Source: UBA1732 sp045114455
GTDB taxonomy: Bacteria; Verrucomicrobiota; Lentisphaeria; Victivallales; UBA1829
Assembly: GCA_045114455.1 (NCBI GenBank)
Contig: JBGUKN010000078.1
Coordinates: 11,978-75,977 of the forward strand
Length of the DNA: 64,000 bases
Direction of reading: 5' to 3'
Each line of letters starts with the position of its first letter. Within the stretch, counting starts at the first letter, position 1. A model generated the notes under the pieces. It saw only the letters and a program-made list of their open reading frames with translations. It was not told the DNA's origin and ran no database searches. Below, piece by piece: positions 17,683 to 27,200 of the stretch. The translations under genes and the position numbers were made by a program.

Positions 17683-18359
17683 TTTTTCTGCTTCGCCTGC
17701 CAGAGATCGTCTGGGATATCGGAGTCGAAGACGGAATCGGAGTAGACGAGCTCGGTCACGTCGCCGTTTTTCTCGGATGCGCGGACTTTCACGATCTTCG
17801 TTTTCGAGTCGTCGAGCGCGAGTTCGACTTCGGTGATGAGCGAAGCTGCGAAACGTTCGGAACGCGGCTTCAGGACGACCGTGCCGTCCTTGCCCTGCGC
17901 CGCCTCGAAATCCTTCTCCAGCGCCTTCACGTCGCCGGACGCAAAAGCAGTCATGGCGTCGGACAGCATTTCCAGCATCGGATATTTGGAGAACGGCACG
18001 GAGACGGTCCTGTCGGAATCGGCGTCCCACTGGGTGAGCTTGCCGTCTGCGATGATGCAGGAATATTTGAGCGGTTTTTCAACGTGCCAGGCGAACCGCT
18101 TTCCGGGACGGTCGAGGCAGAGTTCGCCGTTCAGGACCATTGGCTTTTTGAAGGATTTGAGGTGTTTCGTCTGTACGAATTTCGTACGGAGCGTCCTGAA
18201 GTTCGCGATGTTCGCCAGGAGCTCCGCCGTGTCGCTGCCGGCAGGCCGTTCCGCCGCGGGTTCCGCATGGACTGGAGCCGCGGACTCCTCCGCGAAGACA
18301 GAGAAGACGCAGGCGGACAGAGCCGCCGTCAAAATTCGAAGGAAGGACGAAAACCTCAT
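17679..18359 (-). CDS. LolA-like outer membrane lipoprotein carrier
   Basis: 226 residues. An N-terminal signal peptide (FLRILTAALSACVFSVFAE) is followed by a LolA fold: NFRTLRTKFVQTKHLKSF, GELCLDRPGKRFAWHVEKP and SCIIADGKLTQWD match the conserved N-terminal strands. The protein would act in the periplasm and carry a lipidated molecule. Such a LolA homologue is a standard member of aryl polyene clusters next to the MMPL exporter, as here (ATGA overlaps on both sides). It is unlikely to be the housekeeping LolA, given this context. Confidence 0.88.
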   Translation of the reverse strand: MRFSSFLRILTAALSACVFSVFAEESAAPVHAEPAAERPAGSDTAELLANIANFRTLRTKFVQTKHLKSFKKPMVLNGELCLDRPGKRFAWHVEKPLKYSCIIADGKLTQWDADSDRTVSVPFSKYPMLEMLSDAMTAFASGDVKALEKDFEAAQGKDGTVVLKPRSERFAASLITEVELALDDSKTKIVKVRASEKNGDVTELVYSDSVFDSDIPDDLWQAKQKK

Positions 18360-18835
18360 TTCTCGTAGTTGGTCAGAAACAGTTTCAGCGTGCCTTTCGC
18401 AGCGGGCTTCCCGTTGACGGATGCCTCGTACCCGATGCCGCGCCATTTGCCGAGGTCGTACTGGACATTGATCAGGATGTCTATCTTGTCGCCGACATGC
18501 GGGACGGCGGTGTACTCGGAGTCGACGACTTCGACCAGAAGTCCGCCGAAGGATTTGTCCTGCCGCTGGTAGGCGTCGAGCGCGGCTGCGGACTGGGCGG
18601 CGTATTCGATGAACGTTTCCGCGCCGGTGGAGCCGTCCGCGCCCGCCAGAGGATGGTCTGGATGCACCACGGAAGACGTCTTCCCGCCCTGGTCCCATTC
18701 ATCGACGATCGTATCGATCAGCGCAAACGGTTCGCCGTGCGGGAGCAGTCCGGCGGCGGGGTAGGGCAGCTTGGCACGCAGTTCTTCGTGATTCAGGGGC
18801 GGCTTGTTTGTTTTCGGAGTTTCGGATTCGGCCAT
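18356..18835 (-). CDS. Hotdog dehydratase (ApeP-type 3-hydroxyacyl-ACP dehydratase)
   Basis: 159 residues. LLPHGEPFALIDTIVDEW matches the LLPHR-x-PM-x-L-x-D signature of the APE dehydratase family (FabA-like hotdog), and GAETFIEYAAQSAAALDAY the following helix with its conserved Glu. The chosen ATG at 18835 follows an AGGA about 11 nt upstream; upstream codons in frame belong to the antisense shadow of the acyltransferase gene. It probably works with the FabZ-like enzyme at 14224. The two may act on different chain lengths or form the alternating polyene (inferred). Confidence 0.85.
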   Translation of the reverse strand: MAESETPKTNKPPLNHEELRAKLPYPAAGLLPHGEPFALIDTIVDEWDQGGKTSSVVHPDHPLAGADGSTGAETFIEYAAQSAAALDAYQRQDKSFGGLLVEVVDSEYTAVPHVGDKIDILINVQYDLGKWRGIGYEASVNGKPAAKGTLKLFLTNYEK

Positions 18836-18870
18836 GATGATGGAATTCCTTATGTGCTGATATGTTATGT

Positions 18871-19662
18871 TCAAGTTGATTTTGCGGAAGAAAGAAAAAA
18901 CGGATAGCGGCGTTCCTGTTTCCATGCGTCGATCTCGCGGTCGAGCGCGGCAGTCTCCTCTTCGAGGATGTGATGCACTTCCCGCTGGATGCGGAAATGC
19001 GGCTCGGAGGCGATGCGTTCCTGCGGGACCGGCTTCAGGACGCGCATGATGACGCGGCCGGGACGCATGCGGAAGGAACGGTCCGGGCAGTTCTCGTTGC
19101 CTGCGATGGCGACCGGGATCAGCGGGGCGCCGAGTTCCTTTGCGGCACGGAAGAACGCGCTGTGGAAAGGCGCCATGGTACGGGATCCGGAGCGCGTTCC
19201 TTCCGGGAAGACGTAGATGGTGCCGGAATTGCTCAGGGCACGCCGGGTCTGCTCCACGATCTGCTCGTAGGTGAGGTTGTTCACGTCGATGAAGCCGCCC
19301 ATGCGCGCGAAAACGCCGAAGAACGGCATATGCAGCGCCCAGCCTTTCGCGGCGGCCATCGCGGCGCCCGCGGCGGGGATGATGGAGACCAGGAAGGGAT
19401 CGGAAGAGGAACGGTGGTTCACGACGAAAATGCCGTGGTTTGCGCCGCCGGAGAAGTCGTCGAGACGGACCGGGACGTAGACGCCGTACCAGCAATGGAC
19501 CATGAAGCGGCCGAAGGTGCGGATGAATTTCAGGACCGCGACGTTGAACGGCCTCCCTGTGAGGAGACAGAATATCCCCGCGATCAGGAAAAACGGCGAG
19601 GCCAGAATGCAGTAGAGCATGATGCAGACGACCATGTGCGTGTAAACGATCAGGGAGAACAT
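18871..19662 (-). CDS. PlsC-like 1-acylglycerol-3-phosphate acyltransferase
   Basis: 263 residues. The HX4D catalytic motif is VVNHRSSSDPF, and the substrate-binding FPEGTRSGSRTMAPFHSAFF follows at the normal distance. The N-terminus is hydrophobic (MLYCILASPFFLIAGIFCLL), indicating membrane association. AGGAG lies six nt before the ATG. It sits between the ACP gene and the ApeP-type dehydratase gene. Its position suggests acyl transfer from the operon's ACP onto a glycerolipid-like anchor rather than general phospholipid synthesis. Confidence 0.9.
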   Translation of the reverse strand: MFSLIVYTHMVVCIMLYCILASPFFLIAGIFCLLTGRPFNVAVLKFIRTFGRFMVHCWYGVYVPVRLDDFSGGANHGIFVVNHRSSSDPFLVSIIPAAGAAMAAAKGWALHMPFFGVFARMGGFIDVNNLTYEQIVEQTRRALSNSGTIYVFPEGTRSGSRTMAPFHSAFFRAAKELGAPLIPVAIAGNENCPDRSFRMRPGRVIMRVLKPVPQERIASEPHFRIQREVHHILEEETAALDREIDAWKQERRYPFFLSSAKST

Positions 19663-19706
19663 CTCCGGCTCCTGTGTGGTGCTGGGCGGGGCAGATTGAA
19701 TGCGGG

Positions 19707-20039
19707 TTATTGTCCGGGTTCCTGCGGAGGCTGTGCGGAGGCCGCCTGCGCCGCGGCCGCTTTCGCGGCTTCGGCCTGCGCCGTGAGCATCGCCTGGTTC
19801 CTCTCGAAGAAATCGTAGACGTCTCCGAGCGTGCGGACCTGTTTGATCTCCTCGTTGTCGCGGAGAGAGATGCCGAATTTGCGCTGGAGCCCGATCATGA
19901 GGTCGACCATGTCGAGGCTGTCGAGCCCGAGGTCCTCGAAAAAGGTCTTTTCGGGGGCGAGGTCGGCGGGGTCGAGTTCCATTTCGTTGACGAGGGCGCC
20001 GTTGACGGCCTCGATGATTTCGTCGCGTGTCAGATTCAT
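19707..20039 (-). CDS. Acyl carrier protein
   Basis: 110 residues. FEDLGLDSLDMVDLMIGLQ contains the phosphopantetheine-attachment Ser (S41) in the DSLD signature. The start is well supported: GGAGGAA lies seven nt before the ATG. The protein is longer than a normal ACP (75-85 residues) because of an Ala/Gln-rich tail of about 25 residues at the C-terminus. It is the only ACP gene in the operon; E. coli-type APE clusters have two. It carries the growing chain between the synthases, reductase and dehydratases. Confidence 0.95.
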   Translation of the reverse strand: MNLTRDEIIEAVNGALVNEMELDPADLAPEKTFFEDLGLDSLDMVDLMIGLQRKFGISLRDNEEIKQVRTLGDVYDFFERNQAMLTAQAEAAKAAAAQAASAQPPQEPGQ

Positions 20040-20065
20040 ATCAGGATTCCTCCGGGGAAGGTTGT

Positions 20066-21283
20066 TTATACGTTGAGCTTGCAGATCAGGGAGGCGTTGA
20101 TGCCCCCGAACGCAAAGGAGTTTTTGAAGAAAATGCGGATTCGCTTTTCGCACGGGGCGGTCACATGGTCGATTCCGGCGCAGGCGGGGTCGACGTCGAC
20201 GAGATTTCGGGTCGGGATCAGGATCCCGTGTCGCGCCATTTCGAAGACGGCGGCCATTTCCAGCGGACCGGACGCGCCGAGCGTGTGCCCGAGGTGGCCT
20301 TTGAGGCTGGATACGGGGACGTTCGCGCCGAACACTTCGCGGATGGCCGCGGCTTCGGCGGCGTCTCCCTGGAGCGTGGATGTGGCATGCGCGCTGATGT
20401 AGTCGATGTCCGTCGGCGCGATCCCGGCGGACTTGCAGGTGTCGTTCATGCATCGGGCGATGGCGGGCGCATCGGACTGGCTGAGGCCGTTTCCGCCGCT
20501 GTTCGAGGAATAACCGATGATCTCGCCGTAAATTATCGCACCGCGCCGGAGCGCATGCTCATATTCCTCCAGGCAGAAGACCGCGGCGCCCTCTCCGCAG
20601 ACCAGCCCCTTGCGGTGCGCGGAGAAAGGCTGTGAACTTTCCGTCGGATCGCCTTCCGCGGGGGCGTGTGCGTACATCAGGGCGAACGACCCGGAGACTT
20701 CGGAGCCGGTCTCGTCCGCGCCGCCGCAGAACATGACCGTTTCCTGTCCGGCAGCGATGAGCGCGGCGCCGAGCCCCATGGACTGAAGCCCGGAGGCGCA
20801 TGCGGAACACGGCGAGTAGATCGCGCCGTTGAGCCCGAGCGTGCGGGCGAGGTTGAATGCCGTGGTATGGGAGGCGCATTTGAAGAAGTGCATCGGGGAG
20901 AGCCTGTCGCTCTGCCCGAAAAGGACAAGGCCATAGCCTTCGCGCAGGGTGCTGACGGACCCCATGGTGGACCCGACCGCGCATCCGGCGTTCAGTTCGA
21001 TCAATTCATCCTGCGTGAGCCCGGAGTCCCGCATGGCGGCAAGCCCGGCCATCGCAGTAAAACACGCAGCGGGAGCCATGGCGCGGCGGAGCGTGCGGGG
21101 AAGGACGCGGAAGCGTTCGGGATCGCGCGGGGCAGGGGCGGTCGGCAGGAAGTTTTCTTCTTTGCCGGCGGAGACGGCGGCGCTTTTTCCTGCGGCAAGA
21201 TTGTCGAAAAGCTCGCCGGGGGTAAAGCCGAGCGCGCTGTAGATACCGCTTCCCGTGATGACGACTCGTTTCAGACCGTTCAT
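20066..21283 (-). CDS. Beta-ketoacyl-ACP synthase (FabF-like)
   Basis: 405 residues from the ATG at 21283, which has GGGGGA nine nt upstream; an ATG at 21292 would add three residues but has no room for a ribosome site. The catalytic residues are Cys in SPCSACASGLQ, His in ISAHATSTL and His in LGHTLGASG. The HATST variant in place of HGTGT is common in KS enzymes of pigment clusters. It lies between the ketoreductase and ACP genes at the head of the operon and is the third intact synthase, possibly the ApeR-type homodimeric enzyme (inferred). Confidence 0.92.
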   Translation of the reverse strand: MNGLKRVVITGSGIYSALGFTPGELFDNLAAGKSAAVSAGKEENFLPTAPAPRDPERFRVLPRTLRRAMAPAACFTAMAGLAAMRDSGLTQDELIELNAGCAVGSTMGSVSTLREGYGLVLFGQSDRLSPMHFFKCASHTTAFNLARTLGLNGAIYSPCSACASGLQSMGLGAALIAAGQETVMFCGGADETGSEVSGSFALMYAHAPAEGDPTESSQPFSAHRKGLVCGEGAAVFCLEEYEHALRRGAIIYGEIIGYSSNSGGNGLSQSDAPAIARCMNDTCKSAGIAPTDIDYISAHATSTLQGDAAEAAAIREVFGANVPVSSLKGHLGHTLGASGPLEMAAVFEMARHGILIPTRNLVDVDPACAGIDHVTAPCEKRIRIFFKNSFAFGGINASLICKLNV

Positions 21284-21314
21284 GCGCCGCATCCCCCGTG
21301 AATCGTGAAATGAC

Positions 21315-22043
21315 TCAGCATACGAGACCTCCGTTGACGCCGATCACCTGCCCGGTGATGTAGGCGGAATACGGTCCGGCAAGGAAGGACACGACGGACG
21401 CGACTTCCTCCGGTGCGCCTTTCCGTCCGAGGGGAATCAGCGGCAGGAGCTTTGCCATGTCCAGGTCGCGCGTCATTTCCGTGTCGATGACGCCGGGCGC
21501 GACGGCATTCACAAGGATGCTTCTGCGCCCAAGCTCTCCGGCGAGCGCCTTGACGGCGCCGATAAGCCCGGCTTTCGCGGCGGAATAATTGACCTGTCCG
21601 GGTCGTCCGACCTGGCCCGACGCGCTGCTGATGACGATGATGCGGCCCCGTTTCGCGGAGATCAGCGGCTGGACCAGCGGCTGGATGCAGTTGTAGAAAC
21701 CGTCAAGCCCGGTCCGGATCACGTCATCCCATTCCGCGGAGGTCATCCAGGCAAAAAGGTCGTCTCTGGATATTCCGGCGTTGTAGACGACCGCATAGGG
21801 CGGCCTGTCGGAGAAAAGCTCCGTTATGGTGCGAATGCTTTCCGTCCGGTCGGTCACATCGAGCGAAACCGGCAGAAAGGACCGTCCCAGCGACTCGATC
21901 TGTTTGCGCAGGCCGTCGAGACGGGCCGTGTCGCCGCGGCATGAGGCCGCGACGTCGAAGCCGTCCTGAGCCAGACGCAAAGCCGTCGCGTAGCCGATGC
22001 CGCGCGACGCCCCGATGACAAAAGCGAGACGATCCGATGACAT
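21315..22043 (-). CDS. 3-oxoacyl-ACP reductase (FabG-like SDR)
   Basis: 242 residues, usual FabG length. The NADP(H) Rossmann motif is VIGASRGIGYATAL, the structural motif VVYNAGIS, and the catalytic residues are Ser in VISSASGQVG and YxxxK in VNYSAAKAG. It reduces the 3-keto group after each condensation. It is the promoter-proximal gene of the minus-strand APE-like operon; the start ATG at 22043 has AGGAG 13 nt upstream. A longer frame to 22160 runs into the promoter region and lacks coding character. Confidence 0.93.
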   Translation of the reverse strand: MSSDRLAFVIGASRGIGYATALRLAQDGFDVAASCRGDTARLDGLRKQIESLGRSFLPVSLDVTDRTESIRTITELFSDRPPYAVVYNAGISRDDLFAWMTSAEWDDVIRTGLDGFYNCIQPLVQPLISAKRGRIIVISSASGQVGRPGQVNYSAAKAGLIGAVKALAGELGRRSILVNAVAPGVIDTEMTRDLDMAKLLPLIPLGRKGAPEEVASVVSFLAGPYSAYITGQVIGVNGGLVC

Positions 22044-22414
22044 AAAACGATATAAACTCCTGAGAAGAAGAGGATTTGCATGAGATTCCGGCTGTGTGCC
22101 GCGCCGGACGTTCCATACTTTTTTATCTATATACTGTATCATGCTTTTCGTTTTTTTCAACCGGAATACGCGGAAATCTTTCGTGTCTTTTCGGGAGAAA
22201 AAGCCGAAGTCATGTTGCGGGACGGCCGACCGGTTTGCACGAACGGAACAAGAGTGCGAAAAAGCTGTGTTTCCTGCTTGATTTTCGGTCCTGTTCGTGG
22301 TATATTAATTATTTCATTCGTTTCGGATCTAAAGAAACCAGCCGTTTTGACAGCCTTTTTCTTGAACCCGTTTTCAACCCCGTCACCTTATCCGGAAATG
22401 CCCTGGCTGCATCC
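22044..22414. other. 371-bp divergent promoter region
   Basis: This gap separates the minus APE-like operon from the plus EptA-like gene. A clear plus-strand promoter lies at 22278-22306. On the minus strand an A+T-rich stretch at 22117-22165 (TTGAAA, TATAGAT elements with non-ideal spacing) is the only candidate for the operon promoter. No small ORF with convincing coding character was seen. Confidence 0.5.
22278..22306 (+). promoter_or_regulatory. Sigma70-type promoter for the EptA-like gene
   Basis: TTGATT at 22278-22283 and TATATT at 22301-22306 are separated by 17 bp. The predicted transcript has a leader of about 100 nt before the ATG at 22415. Confidence 0.65.
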
Positions 22415-24064
22415 ATGGACAACGATAACATCTTAAAAAACCGTGCCGAAAAGATCTTTTCGAACATCTGGATCTGTCTGGCCGCATATCTGATCCTGAT
22501 CGCCGGGCCGGACTATCTGCCGCACCTTTTCGTGCATCACAATCAGGCGCCGCTGGAATGGGGCACTGCATTGTCCGCGTTTGCCGGATATCTCTTTCCT
22601 TTCGCGCCGCTGTTTCTTCTGCGCGGGATGTATTTCCGCATCTATGCCGCGGCGCTGATGTTTTTTGCCGCGCTCTGCTTCTTCGTCAGCGGTTATGTGG
22701 TCATGAGATTTCACATGCCGTTGCAGGCCGGCACCCTGCATCTGCTCTCCACGACCTCCTGGCGCGAGTCCCGCGAGTTCCTGCTGAGGGAAATAACTTC
22801 CCTTTCCGTCCTTTATTACGTCTTTGCGACCGCGGCGGGGCTTCTTCTTTTCCGCTTTTTCGGATTCCGGGTGAAACCTCTCTCAAACCGGAAAGTCTCC
22901 TCCGTCGCCGCCGTGCTCTGCGTCCTGCCGATGGCATGGGTCTATTTCTACTACTCGTGGATCGACTCTGATCCGGTCCAGCGGGAATCCGCCGCGTGGT
23001 TCGCCCTCCTTCCCAACCAGCTGGCGGACTCCCGAAAACAGATGGATGTCCTGCACGAATGCCTCGCATACCCGCAGATCCCGCAGGACCTGACCTGTGA
23101 AGGGCACGCGGACACGGCTGTGATCGTAATCGGCGAAAGCGCCGCCCGCGCCCACCTGTCACTTTACGGTTACGACCGCGAAACGACGCCGGAACTTGAG
23201 AAGAACCGGACGGAACTCGTCGTGTTCAGAAACGTGATCGCCGCGATGCCCGTCACGAACTATTCGCTGTACTATACCCTGACTTTCAAGACGCTGTCCG
23301 ATCAGATGCATCCGCGGGCCACGATCATGTCCGTGCTTGACAGAGCGGGCTATCACATCGATGCCTTCTCCACGCAGGAAAATTTCGGCGAGAATTCCGT
23401 TTCCGCGCTTTTTGCGCAGTGGCATCCGAAATACCATGAAAACGAATTCGACGCCTGCCTGATCGACGATGTCCGCGAGGCACTGGCGAACAGGAAAGGA
23501 CCGACTCTGATCATCCTTCACATCATGGGAAGCCACATCACTTACCGGAACCGTTATCCCGAGTCTTTCAACTATTTTTCCCAGGAAAAAAATGTCATTT
23601 CCGGGAAGGAGATCAATCCGCTTTTCCTGGAAAATATCAACACCTACGACAACTCCATCCGTTATACGGACTTCGTGCTCGGAAGCATCATCGAGGAATT
23701 GAAAAAGACTGGCGGGAAAAACCTGCTTTTCTATTTTTCGGATCATGGCGAAAACGTCGAAACGAGTTTCCTCCAGAACTACCGCGACGCGGAAAAACGC
23801 GATTCCTACGAGGTTCCTTTCCTCTTCTGGTTCTCGCCGGAATACCGGGAAACCTACCCGGACCGTGTCGCCGCCGCGGAGGCCGCGGTCGATAAGCCGA
23901 TCCAGCTGGACCGCGCCGCCGAGGGTATCCTGTCCGTCTTCGGCGTCTCCTCGCGGCTTTACCCGGCGTCCGAAAACTTCCTTCTGCCGGACTTCGCCAT
24001 CAAGCCGCGTTACATGATGGAAGGCCGCATCCTTTACCGGGAAGAAGACGTGCAATCCCTGTGA
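22415..24064 (+). CDS. EptA/CptA-like phosphoethanolamine transferase (sulfatase-fold membrane enzyme)
   Basis: 549 residues. About five membrane helices occupy residues 17-185, followed by a periplasmic alkaline-phosphatase/sulfatase-fold domain. Signature segments are VIGESAARAHLSLYGYDR (metal-binding Glu and the family HLSLYGY), TNYSLYYTLTF (region of the nucleophilic Thr/Ser), HIMGSHITYRNRYP and FYFSDHGENVE (metal-binding Asp-His). Such enzymes add phosphoethanolamine to lipid A, core sugar or glycans at the outer face of the inner membrane. It stands alone, divergent from the APE-like operon, with its own promoter. Whether it modifies lipid A or the APE-like product is not known. Confidence 0.88.
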   Translation: MDNDNILKNRAEKIFSNIWICLAAYLILIAGPDYLPHLFVHHNQAPLEWGTALSAFAGYLFPFAPLFLLRGMYFRIYAAALMFFAALCFFVSGYVVMRFHMPLQAGTLHLLSTTSWRESREFLLREITSLSVLYYVFATAAGLLLFRFFGFRVKPLSNRKVSSVAAVLCVLPMAWVYFYYSWIDSDPVQRESAAWFALLPNQLADSRKQMDVLHECLAYPQIPQDLTCEGHADTAVIVIGESAARAHLSLYGYDRETTPELEKNRTELVVFRNVIAAMPVTNYSLYYTLTFKTLSDQMHPRATIMSVLDRAGYHIDAFSTQENFGENSVSALFAQWHPKYHENEFDACLIDDVREALANRKGPTLIILHIMGSHITYRNRYPESFNYFSQEKNVISGKEINPLFLENINTYDNSIRYTDFVLGSIIEELKKTGGKNLLFYFSDHGENVETSFLQNYRDAEKRDSYEVPFLFWFSPEYRETYPDRVAAAEAAVDKPIQLDRAAEGILSVFGVSSRLYPASENFLLPDFAIKPRYMMEGRILYREEDVQSL

Positions 24065-24165
24065 TTCGCGATCCTTTCCGTTCCGTTCAAATAGTCCCGT
24101 TTTATGTCCGGACTGAGTGATAATGTCTTTTTTGCCGCAATTTATGTGTTTTTTTTAATATCAGC

Positions 24166-24193
24166 TTGAATTTCGCGCGCGAAATGCTATATT
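24166..24193 (+). promoter_or_regulatory. Promoter with an internal palindrome upstream of the large repeat protein
   Basis: TTGAAT at 24166-24171 and TATATT at 24188-24193 are 16 bp apart. The spacer contains the perfect 12-bp palindrome TTCGCGCGCGAA at 24172-24183, and a related AAGCGCGAA recurs at 24199-24207. A regulator binding here would block RNA polymerase. Confidence 0.6.
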
Positions 24194-24296
24194 ATTTCAA
24201 GCGCGAATATGAGCGCGCACTTTACATGAATTTCAACAGACAGACACGGGGGAAGTTTTCCCGTTGTCCGTCGAATTTCAGAAAAAGGATTTTGTC

Positions 24297-27200
24297 ATGG
24301 CCGACGAATTCAAAGACTACATCTTTGAAAATAAACGCGAGACAAGCAATGATTTTGCTCTTGCGAACGGAGAGGTGACTTCCGTTCTCAGGAGAATCAG
24401 ATACAACACGCCCTTTGCGTCTTTCGGAAAGCATCCTTCCTATACTTGGAACGGCACATCGGCAAAACGCTTGTGCTCCGTGGCAGGCGGACTTGCCGTT
24501 CTCCCGCAGGCTAAGACCGTTGAGCGCGAATGGAACAATCCTCTTTCCGTTTCGGGGCTTTCGTTCCCAGGAAAGGATGCGAAATCCGTCGGCATGCCGG
24601 TTTTCTCCTCTGCCGCCGGACGCAATTCCTCGAACGGCGAAGATTTGGATCTGAAAGCGCGGGAGACGCCTGTTTTCAGCGGACTTTTTGCAAAGCACGA
24701 CCAGCCCGGTTCTTCCTCGCATGGAAACGGCAAGGCCTCCGTCATGCCCCCGGACGGTTTCACGCTTCCAACGGATGCTTCCTCAATAAAAACCACCGTG
24801 GCAGGAAACGGCATCGACCTTTCCGTGCTGTCCCATGGCGATTCCGAGCAGGATTCTTCCTCTGCCGCATCGTCGCGGAGAGCGGTCCGCCGCACGCTGA
24901 CGGTCGGCGCCGACGACATGGCGAACTGCAGGACCTATCAGGTCGGCTATGATATCGAAGCCGGGGATTCCGGGATGGCGGCGCATTCCGCGGCGCACAA
25001 CGGAACGTCGTATGACGGCGTTTCGGTGTCCGGGAAGAATTCCTGCTATGCGCCCGGACAGGATGCCGGCTTTATCCGTCCGGTCGGCGGCGATGTCATC
25101 ACCATCGACGATCCCGAAATCGGCGGCTGGATCGGGATCCCGGAACGTCCCATCGGCGGCTGGATCGGGATCCCGGAACGTCCCATTGGCGGCTGGATCA
25201 TCGTCGATCCCGTCGTCCCGTATCCGTTCGACGGATACGAATTCTTCGAAGAATATGACATTTTCGAGGAATACGGCATCGACCTGTCGAGCGACTGGAC
25301 CGAATACACGGATTCCGATTTTTCGAAGATCGACCTGGCATACAGCTCGAAACTGAGCTTTACGGTCAGCGCCACGAATGCGGCGACGTTCACGGTCTAC
25401 CGGTGCATCCAGGATGCGAACGGCGGATATACGCTGAAGGCGCTTCAGACGACCTCGCTCGTATTGAACGCGGAGAGCGGAGATTACGAGGCGACGACGA
25501 AGGCGCTCCTGCTGGAGGCCGGCCAGTACTGCCTCTACGTGCAGTCCGACGACCCGGTCAGTTCGGGCGATCCCGCCGCGTCCTACAAGTTCGATCTGAA
25601 TCGCGAAGACAGCGACATTTTTGTGGACGGCGACAACTCGGACGACTGGACCGACCTTGGGACCGAGGGCGAATCCGGAGAAGTGGCCGATGCGGGCACA
25701 CTGGACGAATCCAGCTTCGACGTTTTCAGCGACTGGGTCGGATTCGGCGACGAGATCGACTATGCCGGATTCACGCTCGACAGCACGGCGAAACTCAGTT
25801 TTTCGATCAATTCCACCGACGCGGCGAAATTCACGATCTACAAGCTCGTTCAGGACAGGAACGGCAAATACTCCCTGAAGGCGCTTCAGACGACCTCGCT
25901 GTCCTACGACAAGGAATTCGAAGAATACGACGCGAACACGAAATCGCTTCTTCTGGAGGCGGGCGAGTATTATTTCTCCGTTCAGTCGACCAATGCCGCG
26001 CAGGGCGGCAGCGCGTACTACGACATTTATGTCAATGAGGAAGACGACGCCACCGTGTTCTTTACGGAAGGCGACAATTCGGACGACTGGACCGACCTCA
26101 AGACCGAGGGCGCGGCGGGGCAGGTCGGAGACGTCGGCGTCATCGACGGAAACAGTTTCGACATCTGTACGAACTGGGTCGGCTTCGGCGACGAATTCGA
26201 TTATGCGAAATTCACGCTGAACAGCGCGGCAAGTCTGAGCTTCACGATCGATGCCGACGGCGCGGCGAAGTTCACGATCTACAAACTCGTCCAGGACAAG
26301 AACGGCAAATACTCCCTGAAGACCCTTCAGACGACAAAGCTTTCCTACGACAGCGATTTCGAGGAATACGACGCGAACACGAAATCGCTTTTCCTGGAAG
26401 CGGGCGAGTATTATTTCTCCGTGCAGTCGACCGATGCCGCGCAGGGCGGCAGCGCGCACTACGACATCTACCTCAATCAGGAGGAAGAGGATTCCACCGT
26501 ATTCTATACGGACGGCGACAATTCGGACGACTGGACCGACCTCGAAACGGAAGGCGAGTACGGCGCGGTCGCATACGCCGGGCTCGTCGATGAAACCAGA
26601 TTCGATCTTCTCAGCGACTGGGTCGGCTTCGGCGACAGAATCGACTATGCCGGATTCACGCTCGACACCGCGGCGAGCCTGAGCTTCACGGTCAGCGCCG
26701 ACGGCGCGGCGAAGTTCACGATCTACCAGCTCGTTCAGGACAAGAACGGCAAATACTCCCTGAAAACACTTCAGACGACCTCGCTGTCCTATGACAAGGA
26801 GTTCGGGGAATACGACGCGAACACGAAATCGCTGTTCCTCGCGCAGGGCGACTACTACATTTCCATGCAGTCGACCGATGCCGCAAAGGGCGGCGGCGCA
26901 TGGTATAATATTTATATCAACAGCGACGACAGCACGTTCTTCACGTCCGGCGACGACTGGTCCGACCTTGAGACGCTCGGACCGGACGGATCGGTCGGAG
27001 ACCTCGGCTTCGTGGACGAATTCAGCACGGAACTGACGACCGGCCAGGTCGGCGGAAAGGCCGCCGACTATGCGAAGATCACGCTGTTCGATGCCGCGAA
27101 GATCAGCTTCCTGCTCAATGCCGACGGCGCGGCGAAGTTCGCGATCTACCGGCTGGTCCAGGGCAAGAACGGAAAGTATTCCCTCGACACGCTCCAAGCG

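Noticed and set aside
8095..22043. Flexirubin or type II polyketide cluster
   Set aside because: No dialkylresorcinol enzymes, aromatases or cyclases are present; MMPL exporter, LolA-like carrier, DUF3261-like domain and the ApeP-type dehydratase fit the APE type better.
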